In this document: in pieces, positions 35,885-44,082 of the stretch
Numbering within the stretch: position 1 is the first letter of the stretch
Layout of the letters: each line of letters begins with the position of its first letter
NCBI GenBank assembly: GCA_965220855.1
Contig: CBDCQY010000001.1
Location: 496,001-560,000 of the forward strand
Direction: 5' to 3'
Source of the DNA: Bin95 sp965220855
GTDB lineage: Bacteria > Pseudomonadota > Alphaproteobacteria > Bin95
DNA length: 64,000 bases
Made by a program: the position numbers and the translations under genes
Notes under the pieces: generated by a model
The model's database searches: none
Seen by the model: the letters and a program-made list of their open reading frames with translations, nothing else
Told to the model about the DNA's origin: nothing

Positions 35885-36327
35885 GCTGGCTGGTCGCGCT
35901 CTATCCCTGGATCAAGGCGCTGCACATCGCGGCCGCGATCGCCTGGATGGCGGGGATGCTCTATCTGCCGCGCCTGTTCATCTACCATCTGCAGACGGCG
36001 CCCGGCGCGGCCGACAGCGAGCGCTTCAAGCTCATGGAGCGCCGCCTGCTGCGGATCATCATGAACCCGGCCATGGTCGTCGCGTTCCTGCTGGGCGCGC
36101 TGCTGCTCTGGGTCTCGCCCTCGGTGGACTGGTCCGCCGTCTGGCTCTGGGTCAAGCTCGCCGGCGCGGCCGGCATGGCCTGGCTGCACCATCTCTTCGC
36201 CCGCTGGCGCAAGCGGCTGGAGGCGGACCGGCGCGACCTCTCCGCCCGGCGCTGCCGCCTCGCCAACGAGGCCCCGGCCCTCCTCATGCTCGCCATGGTC
36301 CTCGCCGTCGTCGCCAAGCCTTTTTGA
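35881..36327 (+). CDS. hemJ: Protoporphyrinogen IX oxidase HemJ
   Basis: 148 residues, four membrane helices. WIKALHIAAAIAWMAGMLYL carries the conserved haem-ligand-type His, followed by LPRLFIYH, and MNPAMVVAFLLGALLL; WVKLAGAAGMAWLHHLFARW supplies the second His/Lys region. HemJ oxidises protoporphyrinogen IX in bacteria lacking HemG/HemY. Completes a hemE-hemH-hemJ operon reading away from the origin. Confidence 0.93.
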   Translation: MSWLVALYPWIKALHIAAAIAWMAGMLYLPRLFIYHLQTAPGAADSERFKLMERRLLRIIMNPAMVVAFLLGALLLWVSPSVDWSAVWLWVKLAGAAGMAWLHHLFARWRKRLEADRRDLSARRCRLANEAPALLMLAMVLAVVAKPF

Positions 36328-36331
36328 AACG

Positions 36332-36358
36332 GGCGATCTTCCTCGATTTGAGATCGCC
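36332..36358 (+). terminator. Hairpin after hemJ, possible terminator
   Basis: GGCGATCT (36332-36339) and AGATCGCC (36351-36358) form a perfect 8-bp stem with an 11-base loop, starting 4 bases after the hemJ stop. No T-run follows, so classical intrinsic termination is not certain; it may protect the haem message end or mark the boundary with the low-GC ParA-like pair. Confidence 0.4.
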
Positions 36359-36421
36359 GCTTGTGGACATGGCGCGTTTCGAGTAAGGTCGCAGACGCCG
36401 TGAGGCCGAGGAGATGATTCT

Positions 36422-37279
36422 GTGTCGAATGAACGTGGGCCTGTTTGCGTCTCGGTGATCAACATGAAAGGCGGCGTCGGTAAGACAACGACGGTGGCGC
36501 TTCTTGGAAGACACGCCGCAAGTATGGGTATTCGAGTTCTTGCCGTTGACTTGGACCCACAGGCAAATCTAAGTCAAGCCTATATGGGTAATTCTTATAA
36601 GCAGTTCCTCGAAAGTGGAGAACCTTCTATTGTAGAAGTTTTCAGCGGTTACCACCCTCCGACTTCAGATCGCGAATCGCCCACCTCTCTGAATCCGGAA
36701 GACGTTGTTCATACCGTTTTCACCATCTTTGATGATCACCTCTCATACATACCATCTCGTTTCGATTTTTCAGATAATCTTGTGCACGCAGTCAAGCCAG
36801 ACCCACAAGTGTTAGCGCGCTATATTGCAAATCACTTTCAATCGAAAGATTTGATACTGATTGATTGCCCGCCTACGGAATCTGTGTTCACTCAAGCGGC
36901 GTATCATGCATCCCGATATGTGTTGGTGCCAGTACGACCCGAGTATTTCGCGACTATAGGATTTCCATTGTTGAATAGATCTCTTGAAAAATTCAGAGCA
37001 GAGAATCCAGTCCATCGCATCGATATCGCTGGTGTCGTTATAAACAACGGATTCTATCGCGGCGGTAATGATGGTGGACCCGAAAAGCGAAATTCAATGA
37101 CAGAAATTTACGAGGAGTTAGGCAAGAATGGATGGCACATATTCGAGAATGAGATACCCCACTCGCGCGGCTTTCCAAAGCTCATGCGAGGAGATGTGAA
37201 TCATCTTGGCAATGCTTTGAATTTCAAGTTGTTTGCAGATGAATTTCTTACCCATCTAAAGTTGAAGGAGGAAAAGTGA
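36422..37279 (+). CDS. Orphan ParA-like ATPase
   Basis: 285 residues, GTG start with a GAGGAG upstream. Deviant Walker A INMKGGVGKTTTVALLGRHA, A' motif AVDLDPQANLSQAYMG, Walker B DLILIDCPPTESVF. So ATP-dependent dimerisation is expected. It is distinct from the chromosomal ParA (27201): longer, with a 40-residue insert after the A' motif (GYHPPTSDRESP region). No parB-like gene follows; the partner is an unknown 181-residue protein joined by TGATG. Base composition is markedly more AT-rich than its neighbours, with codons such as ATA, TTA and AGA, a sign of transfer. Likely from a plasmid, phage or defence-type module. Confidence 0.85.
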   Translation: MSNERGPVCVSVINMKGGVGKTTTVALLGRHAASMGIRVLAVDLDPQANLSQAYMGNSYKQFLESGEPSIVEVFSGYHPPTSDRESPTSLNPEDVVHTVFTIFDDHLSYIPSRFDFSDNLVHAVKPDPQVLARYIANHFQSKDLILIDCPPTESVFTQAAYHASRYVLVPVRPEYFATIGFPLLNRSLEKFRAENPVHRIDIAGVVINNGFYRGGNDGGPEKRNSMTEIYEELGKNGWHIFENEIPHSRGFPKLMRGDVNHLGNALNFKLFADEFLTHLKLKEEK

Positions 37280-37824
37280 TGCCGCGACATGGTTTGGCTG
37301 AAACTTTGGAAGAGCTGGTTCATCGTCACGGGATGAACTCAGTATTGCAGTGCCTCGCTGAAATGCAGGCTAGTCCAACGCCAAAATCTTCTTCCTCCCC
37401 GTCGCGAAAGCGGCTTTATGGCTCCGGCGCGAGGCAATCGGCAATCGAATATGTCTGCAAGATGAGCCTTTCTCAGGCCAAGTCCGATGTCATGATGCGT
37501 GTTGCGCGACGTTTTGAAGACAAGGAATTTCTCCCCGGTATGGCGGATGTCCGTGAATTTTGCCGTATTTGTCACATTGACGCGAACAAAATAAGCTCGC
37601 GTGCAAGTGCGATTCCTCGCGTTTTCACATTTCTTGCGACCATGGACGTCGCCCGAATAGAGAAGATGCTGAGCAGCGGGGCGTTTTCCGGCCCGGCCCG
37701 GCTCGGACCGATTGCCGATGCGATCCGCAATTATCCGACCGCGCGCGACGGTCACCAGGGGGAGATGTCGGTGCGGGAGAAGTCCCATACGGCAATCGCC
37801 GACCGTTCCGGGAAGCGTCGTTAG
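37279..37824 (+). CDS. Unknown protein coupled to the orphan ParA
   Basis: 181 residues. ATG 37279 (a GTG one codon earlier is possible) overlaps the ParA stop by one base and has GGAGGAAA upstream, so the two are made together. Residues 1-50 are polar, with a Ser/Pro linker (SPTPKSSSSPSRKRL). The second half looks like a compact helical domain: AIEYVCKMSLSQAKSDVMMR, FLPGMADVREFC, SRASAIPRVFTFLATM, FSGPARLGPIADAIRNY. I do not recognise a named domain and see no ParB motifs. The 5' half has lower GC, the 3' end is as GC-rich as the host. Probably the effector, adaptor or DNA-binding partner of the ATPase. Confidence 0.7.
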   Translation: MPRHGLAETLEELVHRHGMNSVLQCLAEMQASPTPKSSSSPSRKRLYGSGARQSAIEYVCKMSLSQAKSDVMMRVARRFEDKEFLPGMADVREFCRICHIDANKISSRASAIPRVFTFLATMDVARIEKMLSSGAFSGPARLGPIADAIRNYPTARDGHQGEMSVREKSHTAIADRSGKRR

Positions 37825-37852
37825 GGACGCCTTGTGCTTTGGAGAGGTTGAG

Positions 37853-37999
37853 ATGGACATGATGGACTGGATCGCGCTGGGCGGTCTTGCGGGCATCCTT
37901 GCCCTGTTGGCGAGCGTCCGGCTGGACGCGGCGCATCTCCGCCGGAGCATGGTCCGGCTGGAGCGGGGGCTGAAGCGGCGGTTCCATTCCAGGCGGTAG
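37853..37999 (+). CDS. Small single-span membrane protein, hypothetical
   Basis: 48 residues: one hydrophobic helix (DWIALGGLAGILALLASVRL) followed by a strongly basic tail (RLERGLKRRFHSRR). GGAG lies 9 bases upstream of the ATG. The topology is believable for a small inner-membrane protein, but with no known relatives I treat it as tentative. Confidence 0.4.
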   Translation: MDMMDWIALGGLAGILALLASVRLDAAHLRRSMVRLERGLKRRFHSRR

Positions 38000-38052
38000 C
38001 GGTGTAGGCTGGCGCTCATGGTGGAGCGACTCCGACGACGAGGCGACTGACG

Positions 38053-38075
38053 CGGCCGGGCGAGTGTCCCGGCCG
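38053..38075 (+). terminator. GC-rich hairpin, possible terminator
   Basis: CGGCCGGG (38053-38060) and CCCGGCCG (38068-38075) make a perfect 8-bp stem with a 7-base loop, in the 117-base gap between the small membrane protein and the acetyltransferase. A T-rich end is lacking. Confidence 0.35.
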
Positions 38076-38116
38076 GCCATGCCGCCTGCCGTTGTCTTTC
38101 CGGGGTCCCCGCCGCC

Positions 38117-38638
38117 ATGACCTGCTTCGACATCTCTCCCCTGCAAGAAGCCCATCTGCCCGACATCGCGCTGCTGCTGGACCGGGTGTTCGGCCCGGAG
38201 CGGCGGCGCAAATCCTCCTACCGCTTTCGCGAGGGCGTGGCGGCCGTCGCCGGCCTCGGCTTCGTGGCGGAAGAGGGCGCGCGGCTCATCGGCAGCGTGC
38301 AGCAATGGCCGGTCGCAGTCGGCGCCGAAGGCCTGCCGGCGCTGCTGCTCGGCCCGCTGGGCGTCCAGCCCGAATGGCGGGGCAGGGGCGCGGGCCGCGC
38401 GCTGGTCGCCCGCACGCTCGCCGCCGCCACCGCCGCCGGCGGCGCGCATGTCTTCCTGATCGGGGATGAGGCCTATTACGCCCCGCTCGGCTTCGGCCGG
38501 GCGGCGGCGATCGGGGTGACGGTCCGGGGCGAGACCGCCGACCGCGTTCACCATATCGCGCTCCGCCCGGAAATTCCCCCGCCCGACGGCGCGCTTCGGC
38601 CCTGGCGGGGCCTCGGCCGGCATACAGCCGCCGGGTGA
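38117..38638 (+). CDS. GNAT family N-acetyltransferase
   Basis: 173 residues. Acetyl-CoA pyrophosphate loop in LLGPLGVQPEWRGRGAGRAL (Q/R-x2-G-x-G/A form), preceded by a strand with GSVQQWPV and followed by YYAPLGFGRA near the end. This wording is typical of the YhbS-like group (predicted small-molecule or peptide acetyltransferases). Substrate unknown. Confidence 0.85.
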   Translation: MTCFDISPLQEAHLPDIALLLDRVFGPERRRKSSYRFREGVAAVAGLGFVAEEGARLIGSVQQWPVAVGAEGLPALLLGPLGVQPEWRGRGAGRALVARTLAAATAAGGAHVFLIGDEAYYAPLGFGRAAAIGVTVRGETADRVHHIALRPEIPPPDGALRPWRGLGRHTAAG

Positions 38639-38660
38639 TGGTGTATCTTCCCGGACTGCC

Positions 38661-39374
38661 ATGGCCGGAACGCCGACCCCCGTCTCGCCGTCGGGCGATA
38701 TCGACGCCTTCCTCGACAAGGCGGCGCGAATGCCGCGCGGCGAGGGCGGCGGGCGGCTGATCTTCGCGCTCGACGCCACCGCCAGCCGCGAGCCGACCTG
38801 GGACCGCGCCAGCCATCTCCAGGCGGAGATGTTCCGCACCGCCGCCGCGCTCGGCGGCCTCCAGGTGCAGTTGGTGTTCTATCGCGGCTACCGCGAGTGC
38901 AAGGCCAGCGGCTGGGTGCGCAACGCGGAGGAGCTGCTGAAGCGCATGCTGACCATCCGCTGCTATGGCGGGCTGACGCAGATCGGGCGGGTGCTGGCGC
39001 ATGGCGCCAAGGAGACCGCCCGGCGGAAGGTGGATGCGCTGGTGTTCGTCGGCGACGCCTTCGAGGAGGATATCGACCGGGTGAGCCACGAGGCCGGGCG
39101 GCTCGGGATGCTGGGCGTGCCGGCCTTTCTCTTTCAGGAGGGCGCCGACCCCATTGCCGAGCGCGGCTTTCGCGAGATCGCCCGGCTGACGGGCGGGGCC
39201 TGCTGCCGCTTCGACGCCGGCAGCGCCGATCAGCTGCGGGCGCTCCTGCGCGCCGTCGCGGCCTTCGCCGCCGGCGGCCGGCCGGCGCTGGCGGCGCTCA
39301 CCGACCGGGAGGCCAAACGCCTCGCCGGACAGATGAAGGCGTTGCCGGGGGCGAAGCGGAATCGCCGGCAATGA
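38661..39374 (+). CDS. VWA-like protein
   Basis: 237 residues. RLIFALDATASREPTWDRAS is a von Willebrand A-type start with a D-x-T-x-S variant of the metal site; YGGLTQIGRVLAHGAKET and ALVFVGDAFEED complete the fold (threonine and aspartate of the metal site). The function in bacteria is not assigned; VWA proteins often act as adaptors. ATGA overlap with the following J-domain gene suggests a joint role, perhaps in protein quality control. Confidence 0.75.
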   Translation: MAGTPTPVSPSGDIDAFLDKAARMPRGEGGGRLIFALDATASREPTWDRASHLQAEMFRTAAALGGLQVQLVFYRGYRECKASGWVRNAEELLKRMLTIRCYGGLTQIGRVLAHGAKETARRKVDALVFVGDAFEEDIDRVSHEAGRLGMLGVPAFLFQEGADPIAERGFREIARLTGGACCRFDAGSADQLRALLRAVAAFAAGGRPALAALTDREAKRLAGQMKALPGAKRNRRQ

Positions 39375-40078
39375 TCGGCCTCGTCGTTCTGCTGGCGGTG
39401 CTGGCGATCTCTGTGCCGCTGCTCGCCCACTGGGCCGCCAACGCCGATCCGCGCGTTCTGGCGCGGGTGGTGCGCATCGCGGCGTTTGTGGCGATCGGCT
39501 TCGCCGGCGTGCTGCTGCTGCTCGGCCTCGGGCGCGGCGGGCTCGCGGCCGCGCCCTTCCTGCTGCCGCTGGCGCTCGGCCTCTATCTGCAATGGCGCCG
39601 GCGGCGCAACATGTTCAAGACCGCCCACGGGCCGACGCCCGGCCAGGGCTCCGCCGTGAAGAGCCGCTATCTCGACATGCGCCTCGACCATGACAGCGGG
39701 GCCATGTCCGGGCGCATCACCGACGGCCCGCATCGGGGCGCGCGGCTGGACGAGCTTTCCCTGGAGGCCCTGCTGGACCTGCTGCGCTTCTATACCGGCG
39801 CCGACCCGCGCTCGGCCCAGCTGCTGGAGGCCTGGCTCGACCGCGAGGGGCCGGAGGACTGGCGCGACGGGGCCTCCGAAGAGGCGCCCGCCGACCGCAG
39901 CCAGGGCATGAGCCGCGCCGAGGCCTATGAGGTGCTGGGCCTGAAGCCCGGCGCGGCGGCGGCCGATATCCGCGCCGCCCACCGCCGCCTGATGCGCGAA
40001 TATCACCCCGATCGCGGCGGCTCGACCTTCTTCGCCGCCCAGATCAACCAGGCCAAGGACATCCTGCTGGGGTCGTGA
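39371..40078 (+). CDS. Membrane-anchored J-domain protein
   Basis: 235 residues. Two N-terminal membrane helices (VVLLAVLAISVPLLAHW and AAFVAIGFAGVLLLLGLG), a cytoplasmic stretch, then a C-terminal J-domain: AEAYEVLGLKPGAAAADIRA with the HPD motif in REYHPDRGGSTFFAAQINQA. The HPD triad means it should activate a DnaK-type chaperone; the C-terminal J-domain after a membrane anchor resembles DjlA- or Pam18-like layouts. Confidence 0.88.
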   Translation: MIGLVVLLAVLAISVPLLAHWAANADPRVLARVVRIAAFVAIGFAGVLLLLGLGRGGLAAAPFLLPLALGLYLQWRRRRNMFKTAHGPTPGQGSAVKSRYLDMRLDHDSGAMSGRITDGPHRGARLDELSLEALLDLLRFYTGADPRSAQLLEAWLDREGPEDWRDGASEEAPADRSQGMSRAEAYEVLGLKPGAAAADIRAAHRRLMREYHPDRGGSTFFAAQINQAKDILLGS

Positions 40079-40103
40079 GGCGCGGACCGAGGAGAGTGCA
40101 GCC

Positions 40104-40973
40104 ATGAGCGGACCCGTCACCACCGCGGTCATTCCGGCCGGCGGCCTCGGCACGCGCTTCCTGCCGGCGACCAAGGCCGTGCCCAAGGAGATGCTGCCGG
40201 TGGCCGACAAGCCGCTGATCCAGTATGCGGTGGAGGAGGCGCTGGCGTCCGGAATCGAGACCGTCGTGCTGGTGACGGCGCGCGGCAAGACGGCGCTCGA
40301 GGACCATTTCGACCTGGACGGCGACCTCGACCGGACGCTGGCGGCGGCGGACAAGCCGGAGCTGCGCGCCGCCGTCGCCGCCGCGACGCTCTCCGCCGGC
40401 GCGCTGGTCGCCGTTCGCCAGCAGGCCCCGCTCGGCCTCGGCCATGCGGTGCGCTGCGCGCGCCATATCGTCGGCAACCGGCCCTTCGCCGTGCTGCTGC
40501 CGGACGATCTGGTGCTGTCGGCGACGCCCTGCCTCGCCCAGCTGCTGGAGGCGCATCGCACGCATGGCGGCACCGTCGCGGCGGTCATGGAAGTGGCGCG
40601 CGCCGACACCGCCCGCTATGGCGTGCTCGACCCCGAGGCCGATGACGGGCGGCTGGTGCGCGCGCGCGGGCTGGTGGAGAAGCCCCCGCCGGCCGAAGCG
40701 CCCTCGACGCTCGCCATCGTCGGGCGCTATGTGCTGGACCCGGGCGTGCTGGAGGCGCTCGACGACCAGGAGGCGGGCGCGGGCGGCGAGATTCAGCTGA
40801 CCGACGCCATGGCGCGCGCCATCGGCAAGGCGCCCTTTCACGGGCTGCGCTTCGAGGGCCGGCGGTTCGACTGCGGCAACCCGCCCGGCCTGCTGGAAGC
40901 CAATATCGCGGCGGCGCTCGCCCGCCCGGACCTCGCCGCCGCCACCCGGCAGATCCTCGCGCGTTTCGACTGA
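40104..40973 (+). CDS. galU: UTP-glucose-1-phosphate uridylyltransferase
   Basis: 289 residues. AVIPAGGLGTRFLPATKAVP then KEMLPVADKPLIQYAVEEAL, the nucleotidyltransferase signature with its catalytic Arg and Lys. GLGHAVRCARHIVGNRPFAV and GGEIQLTDAMARAI follow. Makes UDP-glucose. First of a three-gene sugar-nucleotide set: galU, ugd (10 bases on), phosphohexomutase, serving exopolysaccharide or LPS synthesis. Confidence 0.95.
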   Translation: MSGPVTTAVIPAGGLGTRFLPATKAVPKEMLPVADKPLIQYAVEEALASGIETVVLVTARGKTALEDHFDLDGDLDRTLAAADKPELRAAVAAATLSAGALVAVRQQAPLGLGHAVRCARHIVGNRPFAVLLPDDLVLSATPCLAQLLEAHRTHGGTVAAVMEVARADTARYGVLDPEADDGRLVRARGLVEKPPPAEAPSTLAIVGRYVLDPGVLEALDDQEAGAGGEIQLTDAMARAIGKAPFHGLRFEGRRFDCGNPPGLLEANIAAALARPDLAAATRQILARFD

Positions 40974-40983
40974 AGGGAAGCTC

Positions 40984-42300
40984 ATGCGCATTGTCATGAC
41001 GGGGGCGGGCTATGTCGGCCTGGTCACCGGAGCCTGTTTCGCCGAATTCGGCTGGGATGCGGTCTGCGTCGATCGCGACGAGGCGCGCATTGCGGGCCTG
41101 CGCGCCGGCCGGCTGCCGATCTACGAACCCGGCCTGGACGCGCTGCTGGCGCGCAATGTCGAGGCCGGGCGGCTCGCCTTCGACACCGACTTGCCGGGCG
41201 CAGTCGGCGAGGCGGATATCGTGTTCATCGCCGTCGGCACGCCCAGCCGGCGCGGCGACGGCCATGCCGATCTCAGCTTCGTCTTCGAGGCGGCGCGGGA
41301 GATCGTGGCGGCGGCGCGCGGCTATACGGTGCTCGCCACCAAATCGACCGTGCCGGTCGGCACCGGCGCGCGCGTCGCCGCCATCGCCGCCGCCGAAGCC
41401 GCGCCCGGCGCGGAGATCGATGTGGTCTCCAACCCCGAATTCCTGCGCGAGGGCGCGGCGATCGAGGATTTCATGCGCCCGGACCGCATCGTCATCGGCG
41501 CCGAGTCGGACCGCGCGCGCGAGGCGATGCGCGCGCTCTACCGGCCGCTCTTCCTGCGCGAGACGCCGATGCTGTTCACCGACCGGGAGACGGCCGAGCT
41601 CACCAAATACGCCGCCAACGCCTTCCTCGCCATGAAGATCACCTTCATCAACGAGATCGCCGATCTCTGCGAGCGCGTCGGCGCGGATGTGCAAGATGTG
41701 GCGCGCGGGCTCGGCCTCGACGGGCGCATCGGCGAGAAGTTCCTGCATCCGGGTCCGGGCTATGGCGGCTCCTGCTTCCCCAAGGACACGCTGGCGCTGA
41801 CCCGCACCGCCCGCGAGGCCGAGGCGCGCCTTCGCCTGGTGGAGACGGCCGTCTCCGTCAACGAGGCCCGCAAGCGCGGCCTGGCGGGGCGCGTGGCCGA
41901 GGCGCTGGGCGGCGAACTGGAGGGCAGGACGGTCGCGCTGCTGGGCCTCGCCTTCAAGCCGAACACCGACGACATGCGCGAGGCGCCGAGCCTGGAGCTG
42001 GTCCCGGCGCTGCAGGCGGCCGGCGCAACCGTGCGCGCCTACGACCCGCAGGCGATGGAAGCCGCCAAAGCGCTGCTGCCGGGCGTCGCTTGGGGCCGGG
42101 ACGCCTATGACGCCGCCCGGGGCGCGGATTGCGCCGTGCTGCTGACCGAGTGGAACGAGTTTCGCGCCATCGATCCGGCCCGGCTCCGCGAGGTCATGGC
42201 CGCGCCGGTGCTGCTTGATTTGCGCAATGTCTATGCGCCGGCGGAGATGGCCGCGGCCGGCTTCGCCTATCGCGGCGTCGGCCGGGGGCGGGCGTCGTGA
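40984..42300 (+). CDS. ugd: UDP-glucose 6-dehydrogenase
   Basis: 438 residues. NAD site MRIVMTGAGYVGLVTGACFA, then FVAVGTPS-like FIAVGTPSRRGDGHADLSF, ATKSTVPVGTGARVA, and the catalytic Cys in PGPGYGGSCFPKDTLAL. Oxidises UDP-glucose to UDP-glucuronate. Overlaps the next gene's GTG by 4 bases. Confidence 0.95.
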   Translation: MRIVMTGAGYVGLVTGACFAEFGWDAVCVDRDEARIAGLRAGRLPIYEPGLDALLARNVEAGRLAFDTDLPGAVGEADIVFIAVGTPSRRGDGHADLSFVFEAAREIVAAARGYTVLATKSTVPVGTGARVAAIAAAEAAPGAEIDVVSNPEFLREGAAIEDFMRPDRIVIGAESDRAREAMRALYRPLFLRETPMLFTDRETAELTKYAANAFLAMKITFINEIADLCERVGADVQDVARGLGLDGRIGEKFLHPGPGYGGSCFPKDTLALTRTAREAEARLRLVETAVSVNEARKRGLAGRVAEALGGELEGRTVALLGLAFKPNTDDMREAPSLELVPALQAAGATVRAYDPQAMEAAKALLPGVAWGRDAYDAARGADCAVLLTEWNEFRAIDPARLREVMAAPVLLDLRNVYAPAEMAAAGFAYRGVGRGRAS

Positions 42301-43685
42301 CCGGGCATCGCTTTCACCCGAGTTTCCTGCGCGAATACGATGCGCGCGGCACGGTCGGCGAGACGCTCTGCGAGGCGGACGCGCGCGCGCTCGGCCGGGC
42401 CTTCGGCACGGTGCTCCGGCGCGGCGAGGGCCGGCGCGCGGCCGTCGGCCGCGACGGGCGGGTGAGCTCGCCCGCGCTCGAGGCGGCGCTGGTCGAGGGC
42501 CTTGCGGAGACGGGCGTCGATGTCGTCCGGGTCGGCGTCGGCCCGACGCCGATGCTCTATTACGCCGTGCACCGTCTCGGGCTGGACGGCGGCGTCGTGG
42601 TCACCGGCTCGCACAATCCCCCCTCCCATAACGGCTTCAAGATGATGCTGGGCGAGCGGCCCTTCTTCGGCGCGGACATTCGCCGCCTCGGCCCGCTCGC
42701 CGCCGCCGGGGACTTCGAGGAAGGCCGGGGCGCGGTCGAGGAGCGCGAGATGGAGGCGGACTATCTCGCCCGCCTGCTGGTCGAGGCCGAGGGCCTGCCG
42801 GCCTTCGCGGTCGGCTGGGACGCCGGCAACGGCGCGGCCGGGCGCATCATGGCGGGGCTGGCGAGCCGCCTGCCGGGCCGCCATCTGCTGCTGAACGAGC
42901 GGATCGACGGGACCTTCCCCGCGCACCACCCCGACCCGACCGTGCCGGAGAATCTGGCCGAACTCATCGCCCTGGTGCGCCGCGAGAAGCTCGACCTCGG
43001 CATCGCCTTCGACGGCGACGGCGACCGCATCGGCGCGGTCGATGGCGAGGGCGAGATCGTCTGGGCGGACCAGCTGCTGGTCCTGCTGGCCCGCGACCTG
43101 CTGGCCGAGCGGCCGGGCGCGACCGTGATCGCCGATGTGAAGGCGAGCCAGGGCCTCTTCGACGAGGTGGCGGCGGCCGGCGGGCGGCCCGAGATGTGGA
43201 AGACCGGCCACTCGCTCATCAAGAGCCGCATGGCGGAGACCGGCGCGCCGCTCGCCGGCGAGATGAGCGGGCATCTCTTCTTCGCCGACCGCTGGTACGG
43301 CTTCGACGACGGGCTTTACGCCGCGCTCCGCCTGCTGGGCGCGCTGGCGCGAAGCGGCGCGACCCTGGCGGAGTTCCGCCGCAGCCTGCCGGTCTGGATC
43401 AACACGCCGGAGCTGCGCTTTCCCTGCCCGGAGGAGCGCAAGTTCGCGGTGCCGGAGGAGGTCGCCCGCCGGCTGGCGGCGGCCGGGGCCGAGGTCGATA
43501 TCACCGACGGCGTGCGCGCCGCCAGCGAGGATGGCTGGTGGCTGCTGCGCGCCTCCAACACCCAGGACATGCTCGTCGCCCGCTGCGAGGCGCGCGCGGC
43601 GGCCGGGGAGGCCGGCCTCGCCCGGCTGAAGGCCGCGCTCGCGGCCGAACTCCGCGCCTCGGGCGTCGAACCCCCGGAGATCTGA
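42297..43685 (+). CDS. Phosphomannomutase/phosphoglucomutase
   Basis: 462 residues from GTG 42297. FLREYDARGTVGETL at the start, phosphoserine loop VVTGSHNPPSHNGFKMM, metal loop IAFDGDGDRIGAVDG, sugar loop EMSGHLFFADRW (G-E-M-S-G-H), and phosphate loop RASNTQDMLVARCEA. It interconverts hexose 1- and 6-phosphates, supplying glucose-1-phosphate to galU or mannose-1-phosphate. All four active loops are present. Confidence 0.94.
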   Translation: MTGHRFHPSFLREYDARGTVGETLCEADARALGRAFGTVLRRGEGRRAAVGRDGRVSSPALEAALVEGLAETGVDVVRVGVGPTPMLYYAVHRLGLDGGVVVTGSHNPPSHNGFKMMLGERPFFGADIRRLGPLAAAGDFEEGRGAVEEREMEADYLARLLVEAEGLPAFAVGWDAGNGAAGRIMAGLASRLPGRHLLLNERIDGTFPAHHPDPTVPENLAELIALVRREKLDLGIAFDGDGDRIGAVDGEGEIVWADQLLVLLARDLLAERPGATVIADVKASQGLFDEVAAAGGRPEMWKTGHSLIKSRMAETGAPLAGEMSGHLFFADRWYGFDDGLYAALRLLGALARSGATLAEFRRSLPVWINTPELRFPCPEERKFAVPEEVARRLAAAGAEVDITDGVRAASEDGWWLLRASNTQDMLVARCEARAAAGEAGLARLKAALAAELRASGVEPPEI

Positions 43686-43691
43686 CCGCCC

Positions 43692-44048
43692 ATGCCGCAA
43701 GCCGCACGCCCCAACCCGCTGAAGCTCAACCGCCTGCAACTCAGGACGCTCGCTTTGCTGCAGGCGCTGGCCGAGCAGCCGCGCCACGCCATGGCCGGAC
43801 CCGGCGAGGGCGAGGTGGAGATCGCGGCGCTGCCGGCGGCGCATGGCGATCATTTCCATGTCGGCCCCCATGTCGTGCTGGCGCGCGACGCGACGGGGCT
43901 CGGCAATCCCTCGGTGCGGGCGGCGCTGGTCCGCCGGGGCCTGCTGGCCCCGGTCTCCCCGGCGGACCGGATGGTGCTGACCGCGGCCGGCCGGGCTTAC
44001 GACACCGGCGTTGCGGAGGCTATCCTGCACCGCAGCGACCATGACTGA
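43692..44048 (+). CDS. Conserved hypothetical protein
   Basis: 118 residues, soluble. LKLNRLQLRTLALLQALAEQ at the start looks like a winged-helix first helix; HGDHFHVGPHVVLARDATGL carries several histidines; RAALVRRGLLAPVSPADRMV and LTAAGRAYDTG read like the recognition and wing parts of a winged helix. Similar alphaproteobacterial proteins exist without an assigned role. It may be a DNA-binding regulator; starts 6 bases after the phosphohexomutase stop. Confidence 0.65.
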   Translation: MPQAARPNPLKLNRLQLRTLALLQALAEQPRHAMAGPGEGEVEIAALPAAHGDHFHVGPHVVLARDATGLGNPSVRAALVRRGLLAPVSPADRMVLTAAGRAYDTGVAEAILHRSDHD

Positions 44049-44082
44049 CGGGGCTGCGGCCCCCAGGAGGAGGAACGCGCCG

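Noticed and set aside
36422..37279. Calling the second ParA a chromosomal segregation gene
   Set aside because: The genuine parA-parB with parS sites is at 24.7-28.8 kb; this one lacks a ParB partner and has foreign composition.
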